From Streptomyces roseolilacinus (GTDB lineage Bacteria > Actinomycetota > Actinomycetes > Streptomycetales > Streptomycetaceae): DNA of 64,000 bases. The notes under the pieces are model-generated. The model was not told the origin of the DNA, made no database searches, and was given only the letters and a program-made list of their open reading frames with translations. Location: contig NZ_BMSV01000006.1 in the NCBI RefSeq assembly GCF_014649335.1, positions 248,001-312,000 on the forward strand, read 5' to 3'. Below, piece by piece: positions 33,465 to 40,464 of this stretch. The stretch's first letter is position 1. The number at the start of each line of letters is the position of its first letter. A program made the translations under genes and the position numbers.

Positions 33465-34597
33465 CGGGCGCTCCCGACCATCGCGGTGACGGTGGTGCGG
33501 CGGGCGGTTTCGGCGGCCGCAGTCCGCGCGGCGGTGCTGTAGCGGGGGGTGTCGCCCTTGCGGCGGCGCGGCGGCGCGGGCCGCTTCTTCGGCGCCTTCT
33601 TCGGCGTGCCGGAGGTGGGGGGCATTTGGTTCGCGACCTGCGGCGATGCGCGCCGGATCGGCACCACGTCACCGCCGGTGGGCAGCACCCACTCCTGTGC
33701 CCGCAGACCGGCGGTGATGCGCTCGCGCAGCTCGGCGGCGGTGGGCCGGCGGGCGGCGGCCAGCGCCGTGGTGGAGCGGACCGCGCGGCGGTGCAGATCC
33801 GGGGTCATGCCGGGCTCGGCGGCGCCGTGCACGATCTCCCACGCCCGCGCCCACGCCTCCTCGGCGTCCAGCGTCCCGAACGGCGCGGCGGAGACGAGTC
33901 GGTCCGCGAGCTGGGCGACCTTGCGGTGGTCCCGGCGGCGCCGCCGGGCGTGACGCCGGCGCTCCGCCTGCTGCTCGTCCCCGGTCGCGGCCGACAGGGT
34001 CGACACCCACTGCCGGATCTCGAAGACCAGCGGCCCCAGCAGTGACACGGCAGCGAGCCCCGCCCCGGCCACAGTCGCGTCCGCGTCCGACAAACCCTCA
34101 AGGTGGCGGCCGTAGCTCCAGTTGATGGCGGCGGCGAACGCGGCGCAGGTGGCGACCAGGGCGCGCAGCAGCCACCGCACCCACCCGGGCAGCCCGCGCT
34201 CGTCGGCGTAGGCGACACCGGCCGCCATCACCCACGCGGCGCCCTCGATGGCGAGCGGCACCGGCAGGAGAAGCGGGTGGATCGCACCGAAGTGGAGAAT
34301 CTGCGCGGGCAGGGAAGCGGCGGCCGACGAACCGACCAGGCCCAGCGTCCCGGTCCGGTACACCCGCCCGGCGGTCAGAGTCTCTGCCCGGCGGGCGGCC
34401 CGCTCGGCACGGAGCCGTACCTTGTCCTGCCGGCGCTGCTCGGCTTCGGCGCGCTGCTGTTCGCGCAGCCGGGCGGCGCGTTCGTCGGCCTCCCGCTGCC
34501 GGGCGGCCCGCAGCTCCTCGGCCGCGGCGGCGTCCTGGCGGCGCTGCCGGGCCGCAGCCGCGGCGTCCCGGCGGCGCTCTGCGCGGTAGTCGCTCAC
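33461..34597 (-). CDS. DUF2637-type membrane protein with coiled coil
   Basis: A 378-residue protein. Residues 1-95 are a highly charged Arg/Ala/Glu coiled coil; then four membrane helices (LGLVGSSAAASLPAQILHFG, LAIEGAAWVMAAGVAYA, WLLRALVATCAAFAAAIN, AGAGLAAVSLLGPLVFE) typical of DUF2637; the C-terminal half is cytoplasmic, basic and predicted to bind DNA. Such proteins are part of the Spd-like spread apparatus of Streptomyces plasmids. GTG at 34597 overlaps the preceding stop. Confidence 0.78.
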   Translation of the reverse strand: MSDYRAERRRDAAAAARQRRQDAAAAEELRAARQREADERAARLREQQRAEAEQRRQDKVRLRAERAARRAETLTAGRVYRTGTLGLVGSSAAASLPAQILHFGAIHPLLLPVPLAIEGAAWVMAAGVAYADERGLPGWVRWLLRALVATCAAFAAAINWSYGRHLEGLSDADATVAGAGLAAVSLLGPLVFEIRQWVSTLSAATGDEQQAERRRHARRRRRDHRKVAQLADRLVSAAPFGTLDAEEAWARAWEIVHGAAEPGMTPDLHRRAVRSTTALAAARRPTAAELRERITAGLRAQEWVLPTGGDVVPIRRASPQVANQMPPTSGTPKKAPKKRPAPPRRRKGDTPRYSTAARTAAAETARRTTVTAMVGSAR

Positions 34598-34836
34598 CGG
34601 CCCGCCGCCTTCCGCACGGTGCGGGCGCACAGCGGGCACCCCTGTCCGGTCGGGGCCGGGGAGACAGTGGCCAGCGCGGCGAGCAGCACCAGGGCGAGCG
34701 CGCCGACCACGACGGCGACGACCAGGAGCCGGGAGGCGACGGCGACCAGCGCCGCGACGGCCAGGTACGCGGGCGTCTCGCCGCTGGTGGCCAGGTGGTG
34801 CGCGGCCAGCGCCAGGCGGCGGCGGAGGTTCCTCAT
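34594..34836 (-). CDS. Small membrane protein with C-terminal CxxC (80 aa)
   Basis: Two hydrophobic segments (YLAVAALVAVASRLLVVA and ALALVLLAALATV) after a basic N-terminus, and a tail with GCPLC. Start ATG at 34836 shares one base with the previous stop (TGATG). Function unknown; part of the transfer operon. Confidence 0.68.
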   Translation of the reverse strand: MRNLRRRLALAAHHLATSGETPAYLAVAALVAVASRLLVVAVVVGALALVLLAALATVSPAPTGQGCPLCARTVRKAAGR

Positions 34837-35153
34837 CACGCACCGTCCACGGGGGCGGGTGTGAGGCGTCCGAAGCCGACCAGGTGCAGGTGGGCGCCGG
34901 CGTAGGTGGTGTCCGTCGTCAGGACGCGGGTGTGGTCGCCCTGCTCGCGGTAGCTCACCGCCTCCGGGGCGATGCCCAGCGCGGCGCGCCACGCCTCGAA
35001 GGCGGCGAGGTTGTCGTGGAAGGTCAGGTCCAGGCGGTCCGGGTAGACCGTCGACACCGACACGCAGGGCGCCGGCAGGTGCGCGAACTCGGCACTGAAC
35101 AGGCGCAGCGCGAGCAGCGGCGTGTTCAGCTCCGCCAGGGTCAGGGTGCTCAC
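34836..35153 (-). CDS. Hypothetical transfer-operon protein (105 aa)
   Basis: A soluble alpha/beta protein beginning VSTLTLAELNTPLLALRLF with segments VYPDRLDLTFHDNLAAF and AHLHLVGFGRL. I do not recognise it. GTG start overlaps the DUF6284 stop (GTGA). Confidence 0.65.
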   Translation of the reverse strand: MSTLTLAELNTPLLALRLFSAEFAHLPAPCVSVSTVYPDRLDLTFHDNLAAFEAWRAALGIAPEAVSYREQGDHTRVLTTDTTYAGAHLHLVGFGRLTPAPVDGA

Positions 35154-35416
35154 GCGGCACCGCCCGCCTGTGCCACGCTGGCGCGGTTGGCCGCGTCGCG
35201 GCGGGCGGTCAGGACGCGGTGGCGGGCCCGGCGGATCCGGCGGGTGTCCAGCTCCGTGACCGGCCGGTCCAAGACCATGATCTGGGCGTCCAGCAGGTCG
35301 ACCTCCGCCAGGATCAGCGGGAGCTCCTGCTCGATCGCCTCCAGGTCCGCCGCCGACGGCTCACCGTCGAACGACACGGCCGTAACAGCCGCGGAACGTG
35401 CTTCGATGGACTTCAT
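35150..35416 (-). CDS. DUF6284-like protein, first gene of the transfer operon
   Basis: An 88-residue helical protein, LEAIEQELPLILAEVDLLDA then LDTRRIRRARHRVLTARR. The AICE-2 homologue (59033-59302) has the same core and also opens its operon. The ATG at 35416 follows GAGAGG. The conserved leader block starts about 165 bp upstream. Function unknown; the two halves look like a short helical hairpin with a basic end. Confidence 0.78.
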   Translation of the reverse strand: MKSIEARSAAVTAVSFDGEPSAADLEAIEQELPLILAEVDLLDAQIMVLDRPVTELDTRRIRRARHRVLTARRDAANRASVAQAGGAA

Positions 35417-35582
35417 TGGGTGTGTTCCTCTCTGACAGGAACGGCCCAGCCGAGGCCCCGGTGTGTCCGCACCGGGGCCTCTCGCCGTTGGAACCGATCT
35501 CCGGTTCCCCTCGACCCCGCCCGTACGGTGCCCCCGCGAGAGGGGCCGGACGGGCGGAGGAGGCAACCGGCCGCAGCCAAGA

Positions 35583-35741
35583 GCTGCGGGGATGGCGAAG
35601 CGTTCTGTGGCCCAGCGGGGCCCGCGATCTTTGCCCTTGTTTCACCGCGCGCATGGATCGCTTGTCCGCCCCGCAAGGGCGGCCTGGGAGAAGGTGCGTG
35701 CTGCTCGCACGGCAGGGCCTACGGCTTGTCGCAGATGCCTG
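35583..35741 (-). ncRNA. Conserved structured leader of the AICE-1 transfer operon
   Basis: About 160 bp nearly identical (roughly ten substitutions) to 59451-59610 in AICE-2, upstream of the same operon. On the transcript strand it contains hairpins GCCGCCC-TTGC-GGGGCGG and CCGCAGC-TCTT-GGCTGCGG. No conserved start codon with a ribosome-binding site is shared, so a 5'-UTR element, attenuator or small RNA is more likely than a protein. Confidence 0.6.
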
Positions 35742-35878
35742 TGTCCACTGTTCAGTTCTCAATGACCGGCAGCTACTCAATGAGCGCGGTAACCCTGGGG
35801 GCTCCCGTCGAGACGAGACTCACCGAGTGCTGATGGGCGTCGTCCTGTAGAGCTCACCGGTCGGATCCGAGGGATCCA

Positions 35879-35921
35879 TCTGGTGCGCACCAGAAGGATG
35901 GCATCTGGTGCGCACCAGATG
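35879..35921. promoter_or_regulatory. Twin palindromic operators between transfer operon and regulator
   Basis: TCTGGTGCGCACCAGA occurs twice (35879-35894 and 35904-35919), centres 25 bp apart; the second extends to a 20-bp perfect palindrome CATCTGGTGCGCACCAGATG. Probable binding sites for the element's GntR-Nudix or XRE regulator. Confidence 0.7.
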
Positions 35922-35999
35922 CAACCCCTTCGGTGCGACTGGTGCCGGCGTGCATGTCCAGAGAACGGCCGAAGTGGGGTGCTCCGGTAGCCAACGGGG

Positions 36000-36021
36000 G
36001 TTAACCTCAAGGGTGTTAACC
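36000..36021. promoter_or_regulatory. GTTAACC direct repeats ahead of the XRE gene
   Basis: GTTAACC at 36000-36006 and 36015-36021, each nearly a GGTTAACC palindrome, lie 31-52 bp upstream of the regulator's start; a likely autoregulatory site. Confidence 0.45.
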
Positions 36022-36051
36022 GGCTCTCACCTGCGGCTTTATGGAGGCGGC

Positions 36052-37185
36052 GTGGCGACAGGGTTAAGGGCAGCCAGGACGGCGCGGGGTTGGTCGCAGG
36101 ACCGATTGGTCTACGAGATGGGGCGGTTCGCAGAACAGCGGCTGCTCGACATCGCTTCGGCGGCGAGCCTGAAGACCTACATCTCCGAGTGGGAGAACGG
36201 GCGCCGCACGATCACTGACCGGTACGCCGGGATCCTCCGACCCCTTCTCGGCGTCACGGACACCGAGCTACGGGGCGGGGCCGAGCCGACGCCCCCGCAG
36301 GCGGACGGGTACGAAGACCTGCTGAGCCGAATCGACTTGGCGGGGAGCCTGAGCAAGTCCATGGTCCAGTCGTTCTTCGACCAGACCGAACTACTGCGGA
36401 CCATGGACCGGCAGATGGGTGCCACCGGTCTGGTCGACCAGATGAACGGGCACCTCGCGGCCATGGAAGACGCGTTGACCTTCGCGGTCCTGCCGGACAC
36501 ACGACGCCCCATCGCGATTGCTCTGGCCGGGGCATCCACCCTTGCCGCGTGGCAGGCTCTGGACGCGGGCGCCGTGGAGCGGGCGTGGCGGCGGTACGAG
36601 CTGGCGAAGAAGGCGGCGCAGGACGCCGAGTCGCCGCTGTACCTTGCTCACGCCATGGGTGAGCAGGCGTACGTGCTGGCTGACGCCGGCCGCCCGCAGC
36701 TCGCCGTCGAACTGGTGCGGAACGCGCAGCAGACCCAGCCCGAGCGGCAGTCGCCCCGGCTGCGGGCATGGCTCGCCGCCGCCGAGGCCGAGCTGTGTGC
36801 CGCCGCCGGGGCGGGCATGGAGTCGGACGCACTGGCAGCCATGGAGCGAGCGACTGCCCTGCTGCCTGACGACGGAGAGTCCCGTGATCCCGAGATGCTG
36901 AGCATCTTCCTCAACACGGGACACCTGACCCGGTGGCGCGGGAACGTGCTTGCCAAGCTAGGAGACGGGTCGGCGATGGAGGAGTTGTACGCCTCCCTGG
37001 AGGGCGCCGATCCCTCCTTCGTGCGTGCCCGGTCGGGTCTGCACTGCGACCTCGTCCAGGCCCACCTTGCCCGCGGCGAGCTGGACGACGCGCGCACTCA
37101 TCTTCAGCAGGCCAGGCTGCTGGCGAACCGCACGGGGTCCGTGCGGTATCGCCGGCGTGTGGAACTGCTCACCGGGCGGTTGTAG
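36052..37185 (+). CDS. XRE-family regulator with TPR-like C-terminus
   Basis: A 377-residue regulator. N-terminal helix-turn-helix LRAARTARGWSQDRLVYEMG followed by KTYISEWENGRRTI (the recognition part), then a long all-helical region of TPR-like repeats (for example WRRYELAKKAAQDA and RTHLQQARLLANRTG). This layout is common in Streptomyces regulators that sense a peptide or ligand through the helical part. GTG at 36052 with GGAGGCG. It is divergent from the transfer operon and may repress it. Its 3' end overlaps the GntR-Nudix gene by 17 bp (convergent). Confidence 0.85.
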   Translation: MATGLRAARTARGWSQDRLVYEMGRFAEQRLLDIASAASLKTYISEWENGRRTITDRYAGILRPLLGVTDTELRGGAEPTPPQADGYEDLLSRIDLAGSLSKSMVQSFFDQTELLRTMDRQMGATGLVDQMNGHLAAMEDALTFAVLPDTRRPIAIALAGASTLAAWQALDAGAVERAWRRYELAKKAAQDAESPLYLAHAMGEQAYVLADAGRPQLAVELVRNAQQTQPERQSPRLRAWLAAAEAELCAAAGAGMESDALAAMERATALLPDDGESRDPEMLSIFLNTGHLTRWRGNVLAKLGDGSAMEELYASLEGADPSFVRARSGLHCDLVQAHLARGELDDARTHLQQARLLANRTGSVRYRRRVELLTGRL

Positions 37186-37945
37186 GCCGCGACGAGAGCA
37201 GGTGAAGGAGGGCGACGAGCGTCCCGGAGCCCATCAGCTTGCCCTCGCTCATGAGGGCGGGGATCTCGTCCAGGGGGATCCAGGCGACGTGTCCGGCTTC
37301 CTCGGCGTCGGTCGGCTCCCCGACCTTCGTGGCGCCGCGCGCCACGAAGATCTCGTGGGGAGAGTCCACCATGCCGATCATCGGCTGGTACGTGACCACG
37401 TGCTCGACCTTCGCCGGACGCCAGCCCGTCTCCTCCTCGGTTTCACGCGCGGCCGTGACGGCGGCGTCCTCGCCGGCGTCCACGATGCCCCCGGGAAGCT
37501 CCCAGCCCCACTGCTGCGGGACGAAGCGGTATCGCCACAGCATGAGTACGCGGTCCTGCTCGTCGACCACGGCGGTGATCGCCACGTGGTGCAGTCGGAC
37601 CACGTGATGTTCGAAGCGCTCCACGCCGGGTGGCTCCACGTCCACCAGGTCCAGGTTCACCCAGCGGTTCTCGTAGATACGGCGGCTGCCGTGGATCTGC
37701 CACGGTTCCAGGCCGGTCGGCGTGGGGACGCCCTCCCCGCCTGCGACCCGGTAGGCGCTGCGGTCGTACGCCTTGATGAAGCGCTCGTTCGCCAGCCGGG
37801 TCATGACCTGACGCAGCGCCGTGCGGCCGATCTCCAGCTCAGCGCTGAGCGTGCGTTCCGACGGCAGCTTGGCGCCGGGGCCGTACCGGCCCGACTCGAT
37901 CCAGGATCGGATCGTCTCGTAGACCCTCTGCGTCTTGGGTCCCAT
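37169..37945 (-). CDS. GntR winged-helix fused to a Nudix hydrolase (KorSA/Pif-like)
   Basis: A 258-residue fusion. Residues 1-70 are a GntR-type winged helix (TQRVYETIRSWIESGRYGPG, KLPSERTLSAELEIGRTALR); after a linker comes a Nudix domain with the full box GGIVDAGEDAAVTA plus ARETEEETGW (GX5EX7REUXEEXGU). In pSAM2 a GntR repressor (KorSA) and a Nudix immunity factor (Pif) are separate proteins; here both activities could sit in one chain. The ATG at 37945 gives MGPKTQRV; upstream TTG/GTG starts that add up to 40 residues cannot be excluded. Confidence 0.87.
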   Translation of the reverse strand: MGPKTQRVYETIRSWIESGRYGPGAKLPSERTLSAELEIGRTALRQVMTRLANERFIKAYDRSAYRVAGGEGVPTPTGLEPWQIHGSRRIYENRWVNLDLVDVEPPGVERFEHHVVRLHHVAITAVVDEQDRVLMLWRYRFVPQQWGWELPGGIVDAGEDAAVTAARETEEETGWRPAKVEHVVTYQPMIGMVDSPHEIFVARGATKVGEPTDAEEAGHVAWIPLDEIPALMSEGKLMGSGTLVALLHLLSSRPTTAR

Positions 37946-38256
37946 CCTCGGCGCACCCTCCCCGCTCGTCGGCTGCTGCTGGCCAGAGTATCGGGGAAGA
38001 GGTGTGGGTGATTCGGTCAAGTGGACCTCTCTTGCTTCCGAGATACTTTCTGTGATGTAAGTCACATTTTTGTTTCGGAGCGCTACAAGGTGGCCCGCGA
38101 TGGCAACGGGCGCCTTTCGTTGCTACGCGCAGGGCGGTGGCCTCTTGTGTGCCCGGGGGTTGATAGGTGGGTCACTAGCTCTTGACGGTGGCGCGCGTAT
38201 TGGGTGAGAAGGGCGCCTGTGACCTGCAAGGTGATCTACCAAGTTACACTTACACA

Positions 38257-38275
38257 TTGCAACGTGACGTTGCAA
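38257..38275. promoter_or_regulatory. 19-bp palindrome ahead of a micro-ORF
   Basis: TTGCAACGTGACGTTGCAA has perfect 9-bp arms around a central G. It ends 6 bp before a strong ribosome-binding site; likely an operator. Confidence 0.6.
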
Positions 38276-38289
38276 CATCGGGAGGCAAA

Positions 38290-38331
38290 ATGGGTAGATT
38301 GGCCCACCTAAGCGCATCTACAGATGCGTAA
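38290..38331 (+). CDS. Possible 13-residue leader peptide
   Basis: ATG preceded by GGGAGG at ideal distance, encoding MGRLAHLSASTDA then TAA. It follows a palindrome and precedes a structured leader and a small membrane-protein gene. Too short to prove coding; the ribosome-binding site is the main support. Confidence 0.35.
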   Translation: MGRLAHLSASTDA

Positions 38332-38432
38332 TTTACTTCGTTGCTTTAGCAAATTAGCTAATGATGGGCCGAGATGCAAAAGGTGTGGAGTTTGGGTCAC
38401 CCTAGGCAGGCAGTCAGGGTGGCGTGGCCAAA

Positions 38433-38482
38433 CTGAGAGACGGCCCCCGCTAGCACGGGAGCCGCCCTGACCAAACTCTCAG
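38433..38482 (+). promoter_or_regulatory. Structured leader of the small membrane-protein gene
   Basis: Nested stem: outer CTGAGAG / CTCTCAG (38433-38439, 38476-38482) and inner GGC-CCCG / CGGG-GCC. CCTGACC (38466-38472) can also pair with GGTCAGG (38492-38498), which holds the gene's ribosome-binding region, so the leader could switch between two folds. Confidence 0.45.
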
Positions 38483-38499
38483 CAGGAGAAGGGTCAGGA

Positions 38500-38748
38500 A
38501 TGACAGTACCGATTGAGCCCCGAGTCTCAACTTCGAGAAAGGTCAATGGCGCGAGGCGACAGCTCCAAGGTGTGCCGCAGCGTCGAAGGATCTCTCGGCG
38601 GAGTGTCTATGGGGCGGGCCTCCTGAGCGCGGCCATCCTGGCTGCGGTTCTCGTCCATGCTTTCCCCGCCCTTGCGTTGCCTCTAGGCGCCGCTCTCGCT
38701 GTTCTGGCTGCGGTTCCGCCGCTTGCTCAGTGGTTGTCCGGGCGCTAG
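38500..38748 (+). CDS. Small membrane protein just inside attR (82 aa)
   Basis: A basic N-terminus (residues 1-40, many Arg) followed by one or two hydrophobic helices (GLLSAAILAAVLVHAFPALA and LGAALAVLAAVPPLA). ATG at 38500 follows GAAGGGTCAGGA. Family unknown. It is the only element gene near attR and has a structured leader; AICE-2 has a tiny membrane protein in the same position. Entry exclusion, maintenance or a toxin-like role are possibilities only. Confidence 0.65.
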   Translation: MTVPIEPRVSTSRKVNGARRQLQGVPQRRRISRRSVYGAGLLSAAILAAVLVHAFPALALPLGAALAVLAAVPPLAQWLSGR

Positions 38749-38771
38749 GTGCAGGCTCGCTGTTTAGTGGG

Positions 38772-38792
38772 CTATGGCCATCCTATGGCCAA
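38772..38792. repeat. Arm-type direct repeats near attR of AICE-1
   Basis: CTATGGCCA at 38772 and 38783, 11 bp apart, same spacing and core (TGGCCA-like) as the pair at 24487/24498 near attL. Confidence 0.55.
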
Positions 38793-38863
38793 GTCGTATC
38801 GCAGGCGGTGCGGTGAGGTGGAATAAGACCAGCTCACAACCCATGTGGAGCCTGGTTTCTCAC

Positions 38864-38921
38864 CGGTCTTGAAAACCGTCGTGGCGCGAGTCACCGTGGG
38901 TTCAAATCCCACACCCACCGC
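38864..38921 (+). repeat. attR of AICE-1
   Basis: 58 bp identical to 24318-24375, a copy of the tRNA-Ser 3' portion without the 5' half, so not a tRNA gene. Confidence 0.95.
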
Positions 38922-38928
38922 CAGACAA

Positions 38929-38965
38929 AACGGCCCCTGACCAGGTAATTCGGTCAGGGGCCGTT
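38929..38965. terminator. Terminator hairpin after attR of AICE-1
   Basis: 14-bp perfect stem AACGGCCCCTGACC / GGTCAGGGGCCGTT with a 9-nt loop, 8 bp beyond attR. Confidence 0.8.
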
Positions 38966-39070
38966 CGTGTGCCGGTTCGCTCGCACCACCCGATGTTCCC
39001 CGCCGCTCCCCGTGCGACGGGGCACGGCACACTGGGCGTGTCGGCGTCGGTGGGTCTGGCTGGGGGGATC

Positions 39071-39295
39071 ATGAGCAAGGGTTGGCCTGAGCGTTGGTGG
39101 TCGACGGCTCTTGTCGCCGTGGCGTTGGTCGGCGTCGTGTCTTACGACGTCTGGTGGGTCGCGGGGATCCTTGCGGAGCCAGTCGTGGACTGGTGGGAAC
39201 TCCTTGGACCGGGCCTGGGGGGAGCCTGGTTCGCCGCCCTGGCGGTGTCGACTGCTCACCGTGCGGCCACCCTCCGCAGGAACGCGCGAACTTGA
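39071..39295 (+). CDS. Small two-helix membrane protein (74 aa)
   Basis: MSKGWPERWW followed by helix TALVAVALVGVVSYDVWWVAG and a second helix (GPGLGGAWFAALAVSTA), ending in a basic tail. ATG at 39071 preceded by GGGGGGAT. Unknown function; lies in the relic segment. Confidence 0.6.
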   Translation: MSKGWPERWWSTALVAVALVGVVSYDVWWVAGILAEPVVDWWELLGPGLGGAWFAALAVSTAHRAATLRRNART

Positions 39296-39640
39296 CTTGT
39301 CTCCGGCACTCGTGACCTGCGTCGGCTGCCCTCCGTCCCAGCCCACCGCTTTCCCCGGCCACGCACGCCCCTACGGACCCACAGCCAGCGACGGCGCCCC
39401 CGCCGTCTCGGGCACTCCGACACGAGCGTCACCGCCCGCCACTACGCTCGGCCCGTTGCCGGTCGTGACGCCCCAGTGGCGGAGGCGGCGGACAGTCGGC
39501 TCAATCGGTCGGACACTGACGGCGACGGTCCCGCGGACACCACAGCGGACCGAGCATCGTGCCGTGGTCGTTTACCGCAGCGGCCCCCTGACCGAACCTG
39601 TGGTCGAGGGGCCGCTGTGTGCCTACTGAGCATGCGGACT
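39296..39640. other. Gene-poor stretch with a terminator hairpin
   Basis: No convincing gene in 345 bp. At 39578-39617 CAGCGGCCCC pairs with GGGGCCGCTG, extended by TGACC/GGTC; it resembles the hairpin at 38929 and would end the minus-strand gene starting at 40120. Confidence 0.6.
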
Positions 39641-40120
39641 TCACAGCGCGGCGACGCTGCTCGATATCGCCAGATCCGACCGCGCTGCCTCATGGAGCAT
39701 GTTGAGCGTCTCAACCAGGGGAATCGAGCGAAGTTCGGCCGTGCCGCTTGACGCTGCCCGGGCCCTCTCCAGCAGTTCCCAGGTTCGCTGGTTGACTGCA
39801 TGAGCGGCGGTGGCAGCGTTCTCATTGCTCAGCAGGACGAAGGTCTCGAAGAGGACCGACCTCCTGTTCTCGCTCTCTTCCATCTCCTTCAACGCCTCAG
39901 AGGCATCCCTGCCCTGGTCACGGGCTCGCCCGGCAGCCATCGCGGCCCTTTGGATCTCCTTGATGCACGTCACGTACTCGATGTACGTGTCGAGCTTCCG
40001 CTCGTCCCATCGTGTGGTCATCTCCCTGCGGAATCTGGCACGTTCGGCTGTCACCGTCGCGAAGTAGGACGTCAGGGCACCGATGAGAACACCGATCAAG
40101 GTAAAGATCTGGCTGGCCAT
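39641..40120 (-). CDS. Membrane-anchored coiled-coil protein (159 aa)
   Basis: An N-terminal helix (FTLIGVLIGALTSYFATVTA) followed by ~120 residues of charged helix and coiled coil (ERARFRREMTTRWDERKLD, SEALKEMEESENRRSVLF). The ATG at 40120 starts MASQIF. Such single-helix plus coiled-coil proteins are frequent accessory genes on actinobacterial elements; I do not recognise a family. Codon use is less extreme in GC than the core. Confidence 0.65.
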   Translation of the reverse strand: MASQIFTLIGVLIGALTSYFATVTAERARFRREMTTRWDERKLDTYIEYVTCIKEIQRAAMAAGRARDQGRDASEALKEMEESENRRSVLFETFVLLSNENAATAAHAVNQRTWELLERARAASSGTAELRSIPLVETLNMLHEAARSDLAISSSVAAL

Positions 40121-40309
40121 GATGGACAACGTACCTTCGGAGGGGGCCGCGGGCCGGGGGCCGGAGGGGCAGGCGAAGCCCTCGCTCGGAGGGCATGATC
40201 TTGAGCTTGGGGCACGTGACGGGCGTGACGACGAAGACGACGACTGCGTCGGGAGGCTCGTATCCGTCTGACCTGCGACCGAGCCGCCTGTTCGCCGCAT
40301 CGCGGAAAG

Positions 40310-40366
40310 ATCTTGAAAACCGTCGTCGCGCGCGAGTCACCGTGGGTTCCATTCCGCACCCACCGC
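40310..40366 (+). repeat. Decayed third copy of the tRNA-Ser 3' end
   Basis: About 50 of 58 bases match attR: it shares TCTTGAAAACCGTCGT and CGCGAGTCACCGTGGGTTC, but has a 2-bp insertion in the extra arm and changes in the T-loop (TTCCATTCC for TTCAAATCC). It is not a functional tRNA. Confidence 0.85.
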
Positions 40367-40394
40367 AGCGGACCGGTGCCCGCGCCGGTCGAGA

Positions 40395-40422
40395 AGGGGT
40401 GTCCCGTCGTCGGGGCACCCCT
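40395..40422. terminator. Terminator hairpin, probably the original tRNA-Ser terminator
   Basis: AGGGGTGTCCC pairs with GGGGCACCCCT (11 bp with one G-U) around a 6-nt loop, followed by CTT. It follows the decayed att copy. Confidence 0.65.
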
Positions 40423-40423
40423 C

Positions 40424-40452
40424 TTGGTGTCGGGTGCGGTGTTTTCTAGAGT
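40424..40452 (+). promoter_or_regulatory. Promoter of tRNA-Trp
   Basis: TTGGTG (40424-40429), 17-bp spacer, TAGAGT (40447-40452), 12 bp ahead of the tRNA. Confidence 0.6.
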
Positions 40453-40464
40453 GACCGGTGGGGC

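Larger units (their letters stand above)
24318..38921. mobile_element. AICE-1, integrated in tRNA-Ser(UGA)
   Basis: A 14.6-kb integrative and conjugative element bounded by identical 58-bp direct repeats of the tRNA-Ser 3' end. It contains a tyrosine integrase, a MerR-type excisionase, a repeat array, an SF3-like helicase, a prim-pol protein, an FtsK-like TraB translocase and a string of small transfer-associated genes on the minus strand. An XRE regulator is divergent and a GntR-Nudix protein converges on it. This is the actinomycete single-translocase conjugation layout (as in pSAM2 and pMEA300); no mating-pair apparatus is present. All core functions look intact, so it could still be mobile. 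Confidence 0.93.
38922..40366. mobile_element. Relic segment between attR and a third, decayed tRNA-Ser end
   Basis: About 1.45 kb lies between the perfect attR and a diverged third copy of the tRNA-Ser 3' end (40310-40366). It contains two small genes and no integrase. The simplest reading is the remains of an older element integrated at the same tRNA, with AICE-1 later added in tandem. Confidence 0.6.

Noticed and set aside
38864..38921. Second tRNA-Ser gene at attR
   Set aside because: Only the 3' half is present, with no D-arm or acceptor 5' strand.
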